A stretch of 64,000 nt of DNA from an uncultured Deferribacteres bacterium. Lineage in GTDB: Bacteria; Zhuqueibacterota; JdFR-76; DREG01. Shown in pieces: positions 56,320-64,000 of the stretch. The stretch is taken from the NCBI GenBank assembly GCA_913009825.1, contig CAJVYQ010000027.1, positions 1 through 64,000 on the forward strand, read 5' to 3'. The position numbers were made by a program, and so were the translations under genes. The notes beneath the pieces are model-generated. The model was not told where the DNA came from and did no database searches. It saw only the letters and a list, made by a program, of their open reading frames with translations. Position 1 is the stretch's first letter. Each line of letters begins with the position of its first letter.

Positions 56320-58341
56320 ATGAATCTGATGCTGAACCGGTTGCGGGTTGTCTTTTTTCTTGTTGTTTTTATGTATCCGGCTATGCTGGTATCTTCTACT
56401 ATCTCCTACACATCAACGAAAAAATTTCCTCTCCCCGGGGAGCTTGAGCCTGCTGTAAAATTTTGGATTAAAGTTTACACCGAATACAATACCAATGAAT
56501 ATATTTTACATGACGCCCACAATCTCCTGGCAATCTACGAAGTAGTAAAATTTAGTGAACTGCATCGGGAAAAGATGGATTTACCACAGACCCGGTCACA
56601 AAAAAATAAATTAATGAAAAAGCGTAATCATTATAGAGCTATTTTACAAAAACTTGCCTCTTCAAAAACAAAATTAGATCAGTTAAACAGCGAAGAAAAA
56701 CGGATATTTGATCTTTTCGGTGGGACAAAGAATAGAAGTGTTTTCCGGATAGCGGCAAAAAATATCAGAATGCAAAAGGGTCAGAGAAACCGTTTCTACA
56801 ATGGATTGGTTCTCTCCGGCCGCTACATGTCGTACATAAAAGAAATTTTCCGGAAACACAATCTCCCGCAAGAACTCACCATGCTGCCGCATGTTGAATC
56901 CTCTTTCAATTACCGCGCTTATTCTTCGGCAGGTGCTGCCGGGCTATGGCAGTTCACCAGGAGAACAGGGCGCCGATTTATGAAAATTTCCTATGAAATA
57001 GATGAAAGATTGGACCCTATCCTGGCTTCCGAGGCGGCGGCAAAATTGATGCAGGAGAATTATCAGACATTGGGTTCCTGGCCGCTGGCGATCACCGCCT
57101 ATAATCACGGCATGGCGGGTATGAAACGGGCAAAACGAAAGCTGCACACTTCCGATATTGCAAAAATTGTTGCAAAATACCGCAGCCGTTATTTCAAATT
57201 CGCTTCCCGTAATTTCTATTGCGAATTTCTGGCGGCCCTTCATATCGCTCAAAATTACAAAAAATATTTTGGTGAAATAAAATTTGATCCGCCGATTCAA
57301 TATAAAGAATTTATTTTGCCCCATTATGTAAAATATGCAACCGTCGCTCAATATTTGCATTTGGAGCAGGATGAATTGAAAAAGTATAATCCGGCATTGA
57401 GAAATCCTATATTTAAGGGTACAAAATATATCCCCCAAAATTACAAATTGCGGGTTCCCATTTATTTGAATGTCGACCAACTTTATGCTCAAATTCCCGG
57501 TAAAGAACTCTTTGTCGCTCAGAAACGCTCCCAGTGGTACCGGGTGAGAAGAGGAGATACGCTGAGTACAATAGCCCGCCGTAATCGAACTTCCATTCCT
57601 GCCATTATGGCGATGAACAATTTACGCAGCCGAAACAGGATCAGGGTAGGAAAAATTTTACGACTCCCGGATGAAATTAAAATGCAAAAATTGAATAAAG
57701 CCGAAGAAACATTGGTTGCATCGCTTCCTTCCGCTAAAGAGAACGAAAAGATAGAAAAAGAGACGGTGGAAACAGTAAAACCTGCTAAAGCGATAGCGCC
57801 GGATGTCGTGAGTAATAAACCCAAAGCGGTAGTGCAGCCTAAACCTGTTATCGATCTGAATCTTCCGGCTGCCGGTGCTTCCGTTTCTGTATTGCCGGAA
57901 ATTGAATTGGTGAAAAATTCTAATCCCCCGGTTGGCTATTTGCGTGTCGAACCGGAGGAGACCTTGGGCCATTATGCCGACTGGCTGAAAATATCCACGC
58001 AGAGAATCAGGGATTGGAATGATCTGGCTTATGGCAACAGTATCCGCCTGGGACAAAGAATAAAACTGGTGTTTAACAATGTAACCCTCCTGGAGTTTGC
58101 TACATCCCGCCTGGAATATCACCGCGCCGTTGAGGAAGATTTCTTTAACAATTACCAGGTTTTGGGAACCAGGACCCATAAAATCAACAGGGGAGAAAAT
58201 ATCTGGTACCTTTGCAACTATCTGTATAACTTGCCGTTATGGCTGATCCAAAGCTACAATAGCGATCTTGATTTTAACAGATTGAAACCCGGCGATTTGA
58301 TCCTGATTCCGGATGTTGTGGAAATCCGGTCTAATTCATGA
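56320..58341 (+). CDS. mltD: MltD-like membrane-bound lytic murein transglycosylase with LysM repeats
   Basis: Exported glycan-cleaving enzyme of about 673 residues. Signal peptide (VVFFLVVFMYPAMLVSS); helical region; SLT domain about 175-300 with the catalytic Glu in LPHVESSFNYRAYSSAGAAGLWQFT and AITAYNHGMAGM. LysM domains: WYRVRRGDTLSTIARRNRTS (near 408), a divergent VEPEETLGHYADWL (near 547) and HKINRGENIWYLCNYLYNLP (near 623). A Lys/Pro/Val-rich linker lies between the first two. ATG 56320 is preferred to the TTG two codons earlier. Confidence 0.9.
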   Translation: MNLMLNRLRVVFFLVVFMYPAMLVSSTISYTSTKKFPLPGELEPAVKFWIKVYTEYNTNEYILHDAHNLLAIYEVVKFSELHREKMDLPQTRSQKNKLMKKRNHYRAILQKLASSKTKLDQLNSEEKRIFDLFGGTKNRSVFRIAAKNIRMQKGQRNRFYNGLVLSGRYMSYIKEIFRKHNLPQELTMLPHVESSFNYRAYSSAGAAGLWQFTRRTGRRFMKISYEIDERLDPILASEAAAKLMQENYQTLGSWPLAITAYNHGMAGMKRAKRKLHTSDIAKIVAKYRSRYFKFASRNFYCEFLAALHIAQNYKKYFGEIKFDPPIQYKEFILPHYVKYATVAQYLHLEQDELKKYNPALRNPIFKGTKYIPQNYKLRVPIYLNVDQLYAQIPGKELFVAQKRSQWYRVRRGDTLSTIARRNRTSIPAIMAMNNLRSRNRIRVGKILRLPDEIKMQKLNKAEETLVASLPSAKENEKIEKETVETVKPAKAIAPDVVSNKPKAVVQPKPVIDLNLPAAGASVSVLPEIELVKNSNPPVGYLRVEPEETLGHYADWLKISTQRIRDWNDLAYGNSIRLGQRIKLVFNNVTLLEFATSRLEYHRAVEEDFFNNYQVLGTRTHKINRGENIWYLCNYLYNLPLWLIQSYNSDLDFNRLKPGDLILIPDVVEIRSNS

Positions 58342-58774
58342 TTCTCGGTCGATGGCCATCAGTGTTACCGAATTCAATCCGATCAATTCCGTTTTGACCT
58401 GAAGATGAGTGAGAACGGTCTCTTTTTGTATGGCTTCATTCTTATTTTTGCAGGATTTTCGCTTCCGCACGGTTCAATTAAAAAGTTACCGAACGTGACC
58501 CCCTGCAAATTTTTCTAAGAAAATAGTTGATTCTTTGTTTCTTTTCTGTAAATTCTTTTTAATTTGATTCTCTGAAACCAGGCCGACGGACGTCTCATTC
58601 TATTCACATCATAAGGGTGAGTGAAACAGCTCATCTGAAAAATTAATAGAAATCTGAATAGGGCCCGGAAATCTAAGGGTTTCATTGAAGTAAGAAAAAC
58701 TTCTGAGGATTTCAAATTACAACTATTAGGATCTGAACTTGAAATTTCTTGAGAGAGTTTGACGGGAGGCAACT
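58342..58774. other. Non-coding gap
   Basis: No gene or repeat recognised in the 433 bases between the transglycosylase and namZ. The promoter of namZ presumably lies here, but no well-spaced consensus boxes stand out. Confidence 0.4.
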
Positions 58775-60025
58775 ATGTTTCGTGCAAAATATTTCAATTT
58801 ATCCTTTTTGCTTCTTTTCCTTTTTTTATTTATCCGCTGCAGCACAGAGCAGCAACCGGTATTCTCCGGTCTTGATGTTTTGATTCGGGAGAAACAGGAT
58901 ATTATTCGGGGAAAACGTGTCGGCATAATCACCAACCAGACGGCGATAACCAAAGATAAACAGCATATTGTGGACGCGTTAACGGCACTTCCCCGGGTTA
59001 ATATTACCGCGCTGTTTGCCCCGGAACATGGCATCCGCGGAGATCGGGAGGGTGGCGAATATATCGATTCGTATATTGATTCTCTCACCGGGATAAAAGT
59101 TTACAGCTTGTACGGGAAGAGCAGAAAACCTGCCGGTACTATGCTGGACAGCATCGACGTACTGCTTTTTGATATTCAGGATATCGGGGCACGGTTTTAT
59201 ACTTATATCAGCACGATGGGGCTGGCCATGGAAGCGGCTGCCGAGAGAGGAATCCCGTTTGTTGTATTGGATCGTCCGAATCCTATCACCGGTGAAATTG
59301 TGGAAGGTCCGGTTCTGCAACCTTCGGTGAAGAGTTTCGTCGGCAGATATCCAATCCCAATCCGCCACGGAATGACGGTTGGTGAATTGGCCGAAATGAT
59401 CAACGGTGAAGGTTGGCTAAAGAATGGGGTTCATGCAGCATTAACTGTCGTTCCTGTTAAAAATTGGCACCGGTTACAATGGTTCGATCAAACCGGGTTA
59501 CCCTGGGTGAAAACATCTCCCAATATGCCCAATCTTGAGTCGGCCACGCTGTATCCCGGTATGGGACTATTAGAAGGGATTAATATTTCTGAAGGAAGAG
59601 GGACTGACGAGCCGTTTGTAAAAATAGGCGCCCCCTGGTTCGAACCTGAAAAAATGCTGCACGAATTGTCCGGTATCTGGGTTTATGGGGTAAAATTACA
59701 GCCTATTCAGTTTTTTCCGGTTTCCATGCCGGATGCAACGCTTCATCCCGAATACGAAAACGAACAGTGCAAAGGATTTCGCATCGATGTTTATGACCGG
59801 AATGTATTTCGCGCCGTTTCTTTTGCTGTTTACCTGATCTGTACAGCGGAAAAATTATATCCGGATCAGATTCTGTTCACCAGGGGATTCGATCGCCTCG
59901 CCGGAAACATGAATCTTAAACAACAAATAATAAACGGTACACCGGCAAAAGTAATTATCGCCGGCTGGGAAAACGAAATAGAGAATTTCAAACAGATGCG
60001 GCAAAAATATTTGCTGTACAAGTGA
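58775..60025 (+). CDS. namZ: DUF1343/NamZ family exo-beta-N-acetylmuramidase, secreted
   Basis: 416 residues with a hydrophobic signal (LSFLLLFLFLFIRC) whose Cys could be a lipobox, though Arg at the -1 position is unusual. The DUF1343 body has KRVGIITNQTAITKDKQH, the active-site-like LFAPEHGIRGDREGGE, VYSLYGKSRKPAGTML, DVLLFDIQDIGARFYTYISTM, and TSPNMPNLESATLYPGMGLLEG. Characterised members release MurNAc from the non-reducing end of peptidoglycan fragments, so cell-wall recycling or feeding is likely. GGGAGG precedes ATG 58775. Confidence 0.88.
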   Translation: MFRAKYFNLSFLLLFLFLFIRCSTEQQPVFSGLDVLIREKQDIIRGKRVGIITNQTAITKDKQHIVDALTALPRVNITALFAPEHGIRGDREGGEYIDSYIDSLTGIKVYSLYGKSRKPAGTMLDSIDVLLFDIQDIGARFYTYISTMGLAMEAAAERGIPFVVLDRPNPITGEIVEGPVLQPSVKSFVGRYPIPIRHGMTVGELAEMINGEGWLKNGVHAALTVVPVKNWHRLQWFDQTGLPWVKTSPNMPNLESATLYPGMGLLEGINISEGRGTDEPFVKIGAPWFEPEKMLHELSGIWVYGVKLQPIQFFPVSMPDATLHPEYENEQCKGFRIDVYDRNVFRAVSFAVYLICTAEKLYPDQILFTRGFDRLAGNMNLKQQIINGTPAKVIIAGWENEIENFKQMRQKYLLYK

Positions 60026-60465
60026 AACATAAAGACGATGTTGTATTTTCGATCATGATATTTTAAAAATGGCGTAACTACCACTACAGCGCAAGATAAA
60101 CTACTGATGACTATCTTATCCAATCATATCATTCTGAAAGAATCTTGTTAGACAGGCAATTAAATTAAGAAAATACTATCTACAGCTTTGTCCTTACAAA
60201 ATTCCTGTTGAATGACATGTTGTGTTCGTTATTGTTAAAAACATTTACTGACCGCAATATATCATTTTGAAAGTTGCGCTGTTGTGCTACTCAGTTATGT
60301 TCAAACTTTCAACATAATAAACGCTTCGACTCTCCGCTTGAGGCGGATGGCCTGTCCAGCTTGGGCGTAGTCGAAGGCTTAAGGTGCTAATAAAAAAGCA
60401 TAGCTGAGTAGTTACAAAATGGCAACATTTCAGAGGATCGACATTTTTAAAGAAAGGGATTCAAA
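60026..60465. other. Non-coding gap with a short repeat fragment
   Basis: No gene recognised. A fragment at 60327-60380 (GCTTCGACTCTCCGC ... GGGCGTAGTCGAAGGCTT) resembles the repeats in the gap 54024-54765. AT-rich otherwise; no clear promoter. Confidence 0.45.
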
Positions 60466-61344
60466 TTGTTGGAAGGAATATTTATCGCCGCAGTAACTCC
60501 GTTTAAAAATGATCAAGTAGATTTTGCCGCATTAAAACAGAACCTGCAAACCTGGTGCAAAACGGATATATCCGGTATTTTGGCGCTGGGTTCTACCAGT
60601 GAATTTGTCTTTTTGAACACGGAAGAAAAAATCAGAATTATTGCTGCGGCCAGGAACATAATGCCGCCTGAAAAAACTTTAATTGCCGGTATCGGCTGCG
60701 AATCCGTTGCGGAAACAGTGCGACTGGGCCATGCCGCCGCTGAGTTGGGAGTGAAATTTCTCATTGCCGTCAATCCGCATTATTATAAACCTCAGTTGAA
60801 GGAAGATGTATTACGGCGTTATTTTACCGAAGTGGCGGAACGGGTCACTGTGCCGCTGTTGATTTACAATATCCCAAAATTTACCGGTATCCACCTGTCC
60901 CTCGATTTGATCCGTCAGCTAGCCGAACATGAAAACATCATCGGCATTAAAGACAGTTCCGGTAATCTGGAGCAATATTTAGGCCTGATGGAATTGAATC
61001 ATTTTAAAGTTTTTACAGGTGATCTCAACAGTTTGGTGCAAACAACCTTGATGGGCGTGGATGGCGGCATTTTCGCTTTAGCAAATGCCGTTCCGCAGCA
61101 AATCTGTGATGTTTTTAAACTGGTGAAACAGGATCATGCACGGGAGGCCATAAAAATCCACCGGGCTGCAATGAAACTGGCGCGAAGCGCTATCGGTGAT
61201 TTTGGCCTGGCCGGACTCAAAAAATTGCTGCAATTAATGGGTTACGCCGGCGGCCAGCCAAGATTGCCGTTTGCCGAAGTTTCAACAGATGACGCTGCAA
61301 AGATAAAACAGGCTTATGAACGTTTCCGAAAAGAAATGGAATAG
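60466..61344 (+). CDS. Dihydrodipicolinate synthase family aldolase
   Basis: Pyruvate-dependent class I aldolase barrel, 292 residues: FIAAVTPFKNDQVDF, LLIYNIPKFTG with the catalytic Tyr, and the Schiff-base Lys in IIGIKDSSGN. Placement facing hom favours lysine synthesis (DapA). However, the loop normally GTTGE is GSTSEFVFL, which looks closer to the GSNGEF of 4-hydroxy-2-oxoglutarate aldolase-like members. Substrate therefore uncertain. TTG 60466 (or 60469) follows AAAGGGA. Converges with the aldehyde dehydrogenase gene 12 bases away. Confidence 0.8.
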   Translation: MLEGIFIAAVTPFKNDQVDFAALKQNLQTWCKTDISGILALGSTSEFVFLNTEEKIRIIAAARNIMPPEKTLIAGIGCESVAETVRLGHAAAELGVKFLIAVNPHYYKPQLKEDVLRRYFTEVAERVTVPLLIYNIPKFTGIHLSLDLIRQLAEHENIIGIKDSSGNLEQYLGLMELNHFKVFTGDLNSLVQTTLMGVDGGIFALANAVPQQICDVFKLVKQDHAREAIKIHRAAMKLARSAIGDFGLAGLKKLLQLMGYAGGQPRLPFAEVSTDDAAKIKQAYERFRKEME

Positions 61345-61356
61345 AGATGCTTCTTT

Positions 61357-62769
61357 TCACAAATTGAAACATACTACTTTCGGTTCGGTCATCTCCTGCA
61401 AGGCAAATTTAATTCCCTCACGACCCAGACCGCTTTTTTTCACTCCGCCAAATGGCATCAGATCGACACGGTAGTCCGTGGAATCATTGACTATGATACC
61501 TCCCACATCCAACTTTTTAATGGCTTCAAAAGCATTGTGGATATTTTTGGTGAAAATAGCGGCATGTAAACCGTAATCAACCGCATTGGCTTTTTTGATG
61601 CCCTCGTCCAGTGAATCGATGGGATAGAGGCAGACGACCGGGCCGAAAATTTCCTGACAATCCAATCTGGCCGATGGCGGAACGTTTTCAAGAACGGTTG
61701 GGGGAATCAGGCTTCCGCTGCGACTGCCGCCGGTGAGCAGAGTTGCTCCTTTTTTCGTTGCATCCCCAATCCAGTCCATCACCCGAATCGCTTCAGCTTC
61801 TGTGATCATAGGGCCCATGTCTGTAGCTTCATCTAATTGAAATCCGGTTTTGTACTGTTTGGTCCGGTTTACAAATTTCTCTTTATAGAAGTCGTAAATT
61901 GTTCGATGAATATAAACCCGCTGTACACCGATGCAGTTTTGCCCGACAGCCCAGAAAGCGCCGGAAACAGTAGATTCCACCGCCTGATCGATGTTGCAGT
62001 CGTCCAGTACAAGCACAGGTGAATTGGAGCCTAACTCCATGCCGATTTTTTTCAACCCGGCCAATTTGGCAATTTTTTCGCCGGCTTCCACACCACCCGT
62101 AAAAGAGATCATCCGCACCCGCTTGTCGGTAACCAGAGCGGAACCAATTTCATTTCCGTATCCGGTTACCACAGAGAGCACCTTTCCCGGCAGGCCGGCT
62201 GTTAGCAAAATTTCTGCTAATTTCAGAGCGGAGAGAGGTGTGACCGTTGCGGGCTTAAGAACCACTGCATTACCGCCGGCGATGGCCGGTCCCAATTTAT
62301 GAGCCACCAGATTTAACGGATCATTAAAAGGAGTAATTGCAACGATAATTCCGATTGGAAACCGGTAATAGTAACCAACACGATTTTCCGAACCTTCAGC
62401 GCTGTCAAAGGGGATTGTTTCTCCGTTGATTCTGCGCGCTTCCTCGGCAGAAATGGTTATTGTGTTGATCGCCCGTCCCACTTCTTTCCGGGCTTCTCGT
62501 ATGGTTTTGGAACCTTCCGTGGCAATTGTTTTGGCCAGTTCCTCAAATCGTTTCTGCATCAGTTCCGCTGCTTTTTTCAAGATGGAAATCCTTTGATGAA
62601 CGGGCATATCACGATTGATTTCGTATCCCTTCTGCGCAGCCGCGATAGCTTTGTTTACATCTTCTTTTGAACCGCGGGGAACCGTGTCGATCAGCTTGCC
62701 GTCATAAGGATTGACTACATCGATTTTTTCATTTTTATCGAACCATTCACCACCGATGAGCATTTTCAT
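61357..62769 (-). CDS. NAD(P)-dependent aldehyde dehydrogenase
   Basis: 470-residue ALDH superfamily enzyme. Motifs: ITPFNDPLNLVAHKLGPAIA, FTGGVEAGEKIA, the catalytic Glu in MELGSNSPVLV, the catalytic Cys in GQNCIGVQR, and EIFGPVVCLYP. General similarity is to lactaldehyde, phosphonoacetaldehyde and non-phosphorylating glyceraldehyde-3-phosphate dehydrogenases; substrate not determinable. CAGGAG precedes its ATG (62769). It lies 17 bases downstream of hom on the same strand, so is probably co-transcribed with it. Confidence 0.88.
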   Translation of the reverse strand: MKMLIGGEWFDKNEKIDVVNPYDGKLIDTVPRGSKEDVNKAIAAAQKGYEINRDMPVHQRISILKKAAELMQKRFEELAKTIATEGSKTIREARKEVGRAINTITISAEEARRINGETIPFDSAEGSENRVGYYYRFPIGIIVAITPFNDPLNLVAHKLGPAIAGGNAVVLKPATVTPLSALKLAEILLTAGLPGKVLSVVTGYGNEIGSALVTDKRVRMISFTGGVEAGEKIAKLAGLKKIGMELGSNSPVLVLDDCNIDQAVESTVSGAFWAVGQNCIGVQRVYIHRTIYDFYKEKFVNRTKQYKTGFQLDEATDMGPMITEAEAIRVMDWIGDATKKGATLLTGGSRSGSLIPPTVLENVPPSARLDCQEIFGPVVCLYPIDSLDEGIKKANAVDYGLHAAIFTKNIHNAFEAIKKLDVGGIIVNDSTDYRVDLMPFGGVKKSGLGREGIKFALQEMTEPKVVCFNL

Positions 62770-62786
62770 GATAAATTCTCCTGTTT

Positions 62787-63818
62787 CTACCTGTGGATTT
62801 CAAGAATATCGGTCAAAATGGAAAATCCGGTTTCTGTTTTTCCCGCGCCGGCACCTACTACCGTTATATCGCCCAGCAGATCGGTAGTAAACGTGATGGC
62901 ATTCATTGTACCGTTTACACCGGCGAGTGGGTGGGAAAGATCGATCTTCACCGGCCCAACGGATGCTATGATATGATCTCCATCTTTTTCAATCTCACCG
63001 ATCAATTTCCAGCGTTTGTTTTCCTGTTTTGCTGCGGCAATATCTTCCGGTGTAATGGTTGTGATACCGCGGCAGGGAATTTGCTCCGGCCTAATCTGTT
63101 CGCCCATCACCACATTTGCAAGGATGGTCACTTTAGCCAGCGCATCGAAGCCCTCCACGTCTGCGGTGGGGTCTGCTTCGGCGTAGCCCAGATTCTGGGC
63201 CTCTTGCAGCACATCCCGGTATGATCGTCCCGCTTCCATATTAGTCAAAACGAAATTTGTGGTGCCATTCAAAATACCGCGAATCGCCGTAATTTTATTG
63301 CCGGCCAATTCATTTCCGGCCAGATTTAAAACCGGCGTGCCGGACATCACGGTTCCTTCGATCAAAAACCGGACATTGTGTTGTGCGGCCAGTTTTGATA
63401 ATTCATGATAAAAAAGTGCGGCCGGTCCTTTATTACTGGTAACCACATGTTTCCCCGATTTTAAGGCTAACCGGCAATGGTCGGTGGCCGGTTGGCCTGT
63501 TTGAATATCGGTATATGTCATTTCGCAAACAATATCTGCGTTGCATTTTGCGATGGTCTCCAGTGCGTTCAATCCTTTCGTGACGTTACCGGAAGTTTGA
63601 TATTCTTCGATGGATTTGTCCTGATTCAGTAAATTCAGAACCGGTTTCATATCCAGTCCATCCGGTGAGTAGAGTGAACCTTTTTTCAAATCACTGATAG
63701 CAACAATTTCCCACTCAAAATTGTATTTGTTGTGTAAATATTCTTTTTTGGCTAAAAGGATATCACACAATCCCCGGCCTACCGTGCCAAAACCGATGAG
63801 AGCAAGTTTGGTTTTCAT
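62787..63818 (-). CDS. hom: Homoserine dehydrogenase
   Basis: NAD(P)H-dependent reduction of aspartate semialdehyde to homoserine, leading to Thr and Met. The 343-residue protein has the Rossmann loop LALIGFGTVGRGLCDIL, TSNKGPAAL, GTVMSGTPVLNLA, the catalytic GILNGTTNFVLTNME and AQNLGYAEADPTADVEGFDALAK. There is no C-terminal ACT domain, so it should not be feedback inhibited in the usual way. AAGGA precedes the ATG. It follows the sulfhydrylase-type gene by 27 bases. Confidence 0.93.
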   Translation of the reverse strand: MKTKLALIGFGTVGRGLCDILLAKKEYLHNKYNFEWEIVAISDLKKGSLYSPDGLDMKPVLNLLNQDKSIEEYQTSGNVTKGLNALETIAKCNADIVCEMTYTDIQTGQPATDHCRLALKSGKHVVTSNKGPAALFYHELSKLAAQHNVRFLIEGTVMSGTPVLNLAGNELAGNKITAIRGILNGTTNFVLTNMEAGRSYRDVLQEAQNLGYAEADPTADVEGFDALAKVTILANVVMGEQIRPEQIPCRGITTITPEDIAAAKQENKRWKLIGEIEKDGDHIIASVGPVKIDLSHPLAGVNGTMNAITFTTDLLGDITVVGAGAGKTETGFSILTDILEIHR

Positions 63819-63845
63819 GGTATTCCTTTCCGTAAAATGATGGCG

Positions 63846-64000
63846 CTACACCAATCCCGTTTTTTTTAGTCCTCTTTCGATCTGTTCAATTCGTGCCTGC
63901 AAGTTTCCCGTAAAACCGATGGCAATGCGTAGTAATCCGGGAGAAAGTCCCATCCTGTTCTGTTCTTCCGGGGAGATTTCCGATGAAGTAGAGGAACCGG
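63846..64000 (-). CDS. Cys/Met metabolism PLP-dependent enzyme (C-terminal end, partial)
   Basis: Only the last about 51 residues are inside the window. The minus strand reads SSTSSEISPEEQNRMGLSPG then LLRIAIGFTG..QARIEQIERGLKK and stops at 63846-63848. The S..EEQ...GLS.GL.R..IG pattern is the C-terminus of the cystathionine gamma-synthase / O-acyl-homoserine sulfhydrylase / methionine gamma-lyase family. The position directly upstream of hom suggests a role in homocysteine or methionine synthesis. Substrate cannot be told from this fragment. Confidence 0.75.
   Translation of the reverse strand, partial: GSSTSSEISPEEQNRMGLSPGLLRIAIGFTGNLQARIEQIERGLKKTGLV

Overview
The window looks like chromosomal DNA of a Gram-negative, free-living bacterium of moderate GC content. 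Support for the Gram-negative reading: MurE carries the DNPR motif of meso-diaminopimelate ligases, several products have signal peptides, one looks like an outer-membrane barrel, and there are periplasmic lytic transglycosylases and a lipoprotein-type NamZ. Gene content (SatD with DUF3307, NamZ/DUF1343, long periplasmic TPR protein, many short dispersed repeats) would fit the FCB/Calditrichota-KSB1 neighbourhood. That placement is an impression, not a demonstration. No tRNA, rRNA, CRISPR array, transposase or integrase was seen.

Layout: murE (229-1698); a 1.3-kb repeat-rich gap; a 2-oxo acid dehydrogenase operon, E3-E1alpha-E1beta-E2 (3034-7837); a SatD/DUF3307 pair separated by an unusual triple palindrome array (8015-9730); TauE-like exporter, soluble P-type-ATPase-like HAD protein, GIY-YIG (DUF123) and methyltransferase (9834-12202). 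Then comes a complete branched-chain amino acid operon, ilvD-ilvB-ilvN-ilvC-leuA-leuC-leuD-leuB (12574-23127). It is preceded by a Leu/Ile-rich leader peptide and a mutually exclusive RNA fold, and carries a cimA remnant between ilvC and leuA. Next is a histidine operon, hisG-D-C-(HAD phosphatase)-B-H-A-F-I (23725-30944), behind a classic six-His leader peptide and terminator. hisE is absent from the window.

After a 1.5-kb repeat gap come a ClC-type anion transporter and the most interesting locus. A NUDIX hydrolase pseudogene is split at a GTTGGGT site by a 1171-bp AT-rich insert that has the architecture of an integron gene cassette: one ORF encoding a NYN nuclease/cold-shock-domain protein, followed by an attC-like hairpin. 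Further right are a degraded metallophosphatase, mltG, a UvrD/PcrA helicase, a 1233-residue TPR protein, an outer-membrane-like protein, a VIT/VWA protein, nadC, the tandem methylthiotransferases mtaB-miaB, a lactate permease, an HD-GYP response regulator, an MltD-like LysM transglycosylase and namZ. The right end holds a DapA-family aldolase convergent with a minus-strand group: sulfhydrylase-type PLP enzyme (partial), homoserine dehydrogenase and aldehyde dehydrogenase.

Genes work together as amino acid biosynthesis units (Ile/Val/Leu, His, aspartate family) controlled by leader peptides, as cell-wall synthesis and turnover enzymes (MurE, MltG, MltD, NamZ), and as central carbon metabolism (2-oxo acid dehydrogenase, lactate permease). 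Two families of MITE-like elements, one with clear 9-bp target duplications, have seeded many of the intergenic gaps and sit right next to start codons of several genes.
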